Assembly (NCBI GenBank): GCA_902478705.1
Contig: CABSMB010000085.1
Span: 1 to 6,279 of the forward strand
DNA: 6,279 nucleotides
Reading direction: 5' to 3'
From: an uncultured Collinsella sp.
GTDB lineage: Bacteria; Actinomycetota; Coriobacteriia; Coriobacteriales; Coriobacteriaceae
Positions 5,461 to 6,279 of this stretch are shown here, piece by piece. The notes under the pieces are model-generated. The model saw only the letters and a program-made list of their open reading frames with translations. It was not told where the DNA came from and ran no database searches. A program made the translations under genes and the position numbers. How positions within the stretch are numbered: position 1 is the first letter of the stretch; each line of letters begins with the position of its first letter.

Positions 5461-6279
5461 CTACTTCCAGCGAAGTAGATAGCCACCTACATCCAAGCCG
5501 GCGCCAAATCCGACCAGGGCGATGGTGTCGCCCGCGTGCAGCGCGCCGGTATTTGCCAGTCGATCGAGAGCAAGCGGAATACAGGCGCTCGAGATGTTGC
5601 CAGTTTCACGCAACGTTCGGACCACACGGTCGTCCGGCACACCCAGGCGCTTGACTGCCTGGCTCAAGATTCGTTCGTTAGCCTGATGGAATACAAAGTG
5701 GTCGATGTCCTCGACCGCGATGCTCGCGTCGCAGGCGAGCTTGTTGACCGTGTCGCAGATGGCATTGACGCCAAACTTGAAGACGCGACGGCCGTTCATG
5801 GAAAGCACGCTTTCGCAGTCCTGCGCCGTCTTATACGGCGAGGAGCCCACCAATCCGGGGACGCGCAGTGTTTCGACGTCAGGCGACGTCGAAAGCTCAA
5901 CAGCAAGGGGATTCTCTCCCCCAGCCTCTATGACCGCAGCACCCGCGCCATCGCCAAAGAGCACGCACGTGGCACGGTCGGTCCAATCGAGCGCGCGCGT
6001 CATCTGCTCGGCGGCAACGACCAGCACGTGCCTGGCGCGACCGCGGGCGATATAGCCCTCGGCGACATCGAGCGCAAAAACGAAGCCGGCACAAGCCGCC
6101 GAAACGTCGAAGGCAGGACATGTGGCACCCAGGCGCTCAGCAACGGCACACGCCTCAGCGGGAACAAGGTGGTCACCCGTCGTCGTCGAGCAGACGATCA
6201 GATCCAGCTGGCTCGAGTCGATTCCGGATACCTGGAGTGCCCGCTCGCTCGCCGCTACGGCAAGGTCGTCGAGTGACTC
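5461..6279 (-). CDS. fabH: 3-oxoacyl-ACP synthase III FabH, C-terminal 272 residues (5' end beyond window)
   Basis: FabH starts fatty acid synthesis by condensing a short acyl-CoA with malonyl-ACP; its primer choice helps set straight- versus branched-chain products. The frame is open from the window edge to a TAG at 5461-5463. The Cys-His-Asn triad of the KAS III family is complete in the visible part: Cys63 in FDVSAACAGF, His198 in VFHQANERI and Asn228 in ETGNISSACIP (numbered from the first visible codon). LFGDGAGAAV (107-116) and the end GFGAGLDVGGYLLRW are further signatures. Compared with E. coli FabH (317 residues, active Cys112), about 49 N-terminal residues are missing, cut by the window and not by mutation. 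A shorter reading from a GTG at 6025-6027 would lose the active cysteine and is not a real start. Whether fabH is the first gene of the operon cannot be seen. Primer preference cannot be read from sequence alone. Confidence 0.95.
   Translation of the reverse strand, partial: ESLDDLAVAASERALQVSGIDSSQLDLIVCSTTTGDHLVPAEACAVAERLGATCPAFDVSAACAGFVFALDVAEGYIARGRARHVLVVAAEQMTRALDWTDRATCVLFGDGAGAAVIEAGGENPLAVELSTSPDVETLRVPGLVGSSPYKTAQDCESVLSMNGRRVFKFGVNAICDTVNKLACDASIAVEDIDHFVFHQANERILSQAVKRLGVPDDRVVRTLRETGNISSACIPLALDRLANTGALHAGDTIALVGFGAGLDVGGYLLRWK

Noticed and set aside
5461..6027. A complete 188-residue FabH-like protein starting at an internal GTG.
   Set aside because: The frame continues without a stop to the window edge and the upstream part encodes the active-site cysteine and conserved core, so this is simply the inside of a larger fabH.
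1..6279. A novel defence, mobile or otherwise undescribed system.
   Set aside because: Every base is accounted for by known fatty acid synthesis genes or short junctions; no accessory gene, repeat array or structured RNA is visible.

Overview
The window holds one continuous run of type II fatty acid synthesis (FAS II) genes. All are on the minus strand and transcription runs from high to low coordinates. The DNA is GC-rich by eye, with G/C-ending codons. In transcription order the genes are fabH (5' end outside the window), acpP, fabK, fabD, fabG, fabF, accB, fabZ and accC (3' end outside the window). Seven genes are complete and two are cut by the window edges. There are no RNA genes, mobile elements, CRISPR arrays or repeats, and no gap between genes exceeds about 52 bases. 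No operon promoter or regulator gene is visible; both would lie beyond the fabH edge if they exist.

Organism: the gene order is the one known from low-GC Firmicutes such as streptococci and clostridia (fabH-acpP-fabK-fabD-fabG-fabF-accB-fabZ-accC, usually followed by accD-accA). Here it sits in GC-rich DNA, and the enoyl reductase is the flavoprotein FabK rather than FabI. My best inference is a gut actinobacterium of the class Coriobacteriia (Collinsella or a relative). This rests on base composition plus gene order, not on a database match.

How the genes work together: AccB (biotin carrier) and AccC (biotin carboxylase) are two of the four acetyl-CoA carboxylase parts that make malonyl-CoA. 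FabD moves the malonyl group to the acyl carrier protein AcpP. FabH starts chains by condensing acetyl-CoA or another short acyl-CoA with malonyl-ACP. FabG reduces the 3-ketoacyl-ACP, FabZ dehydrates the 3-hydroxyacyl-ACP, FabK reduces the enoyl-ACP, and FabF condenses the next malonyl unit. The window therefore holds every step of an elongation cycle; only the carboxyltransferase subunits AccA and AccD are not seen.

The genes are packed tightly. fabK and fabD overlap by 13 bases, accB and fabZ abut or nearly abut, and several ribosome binding sites run into the stop codon of the gene before. Seven of the eight visible stop codons are TAG and none is TGA, the most unusual direct observation here. 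I see no undescribed system: this is a well-preserved housekeeping operon with a few details worth checking.
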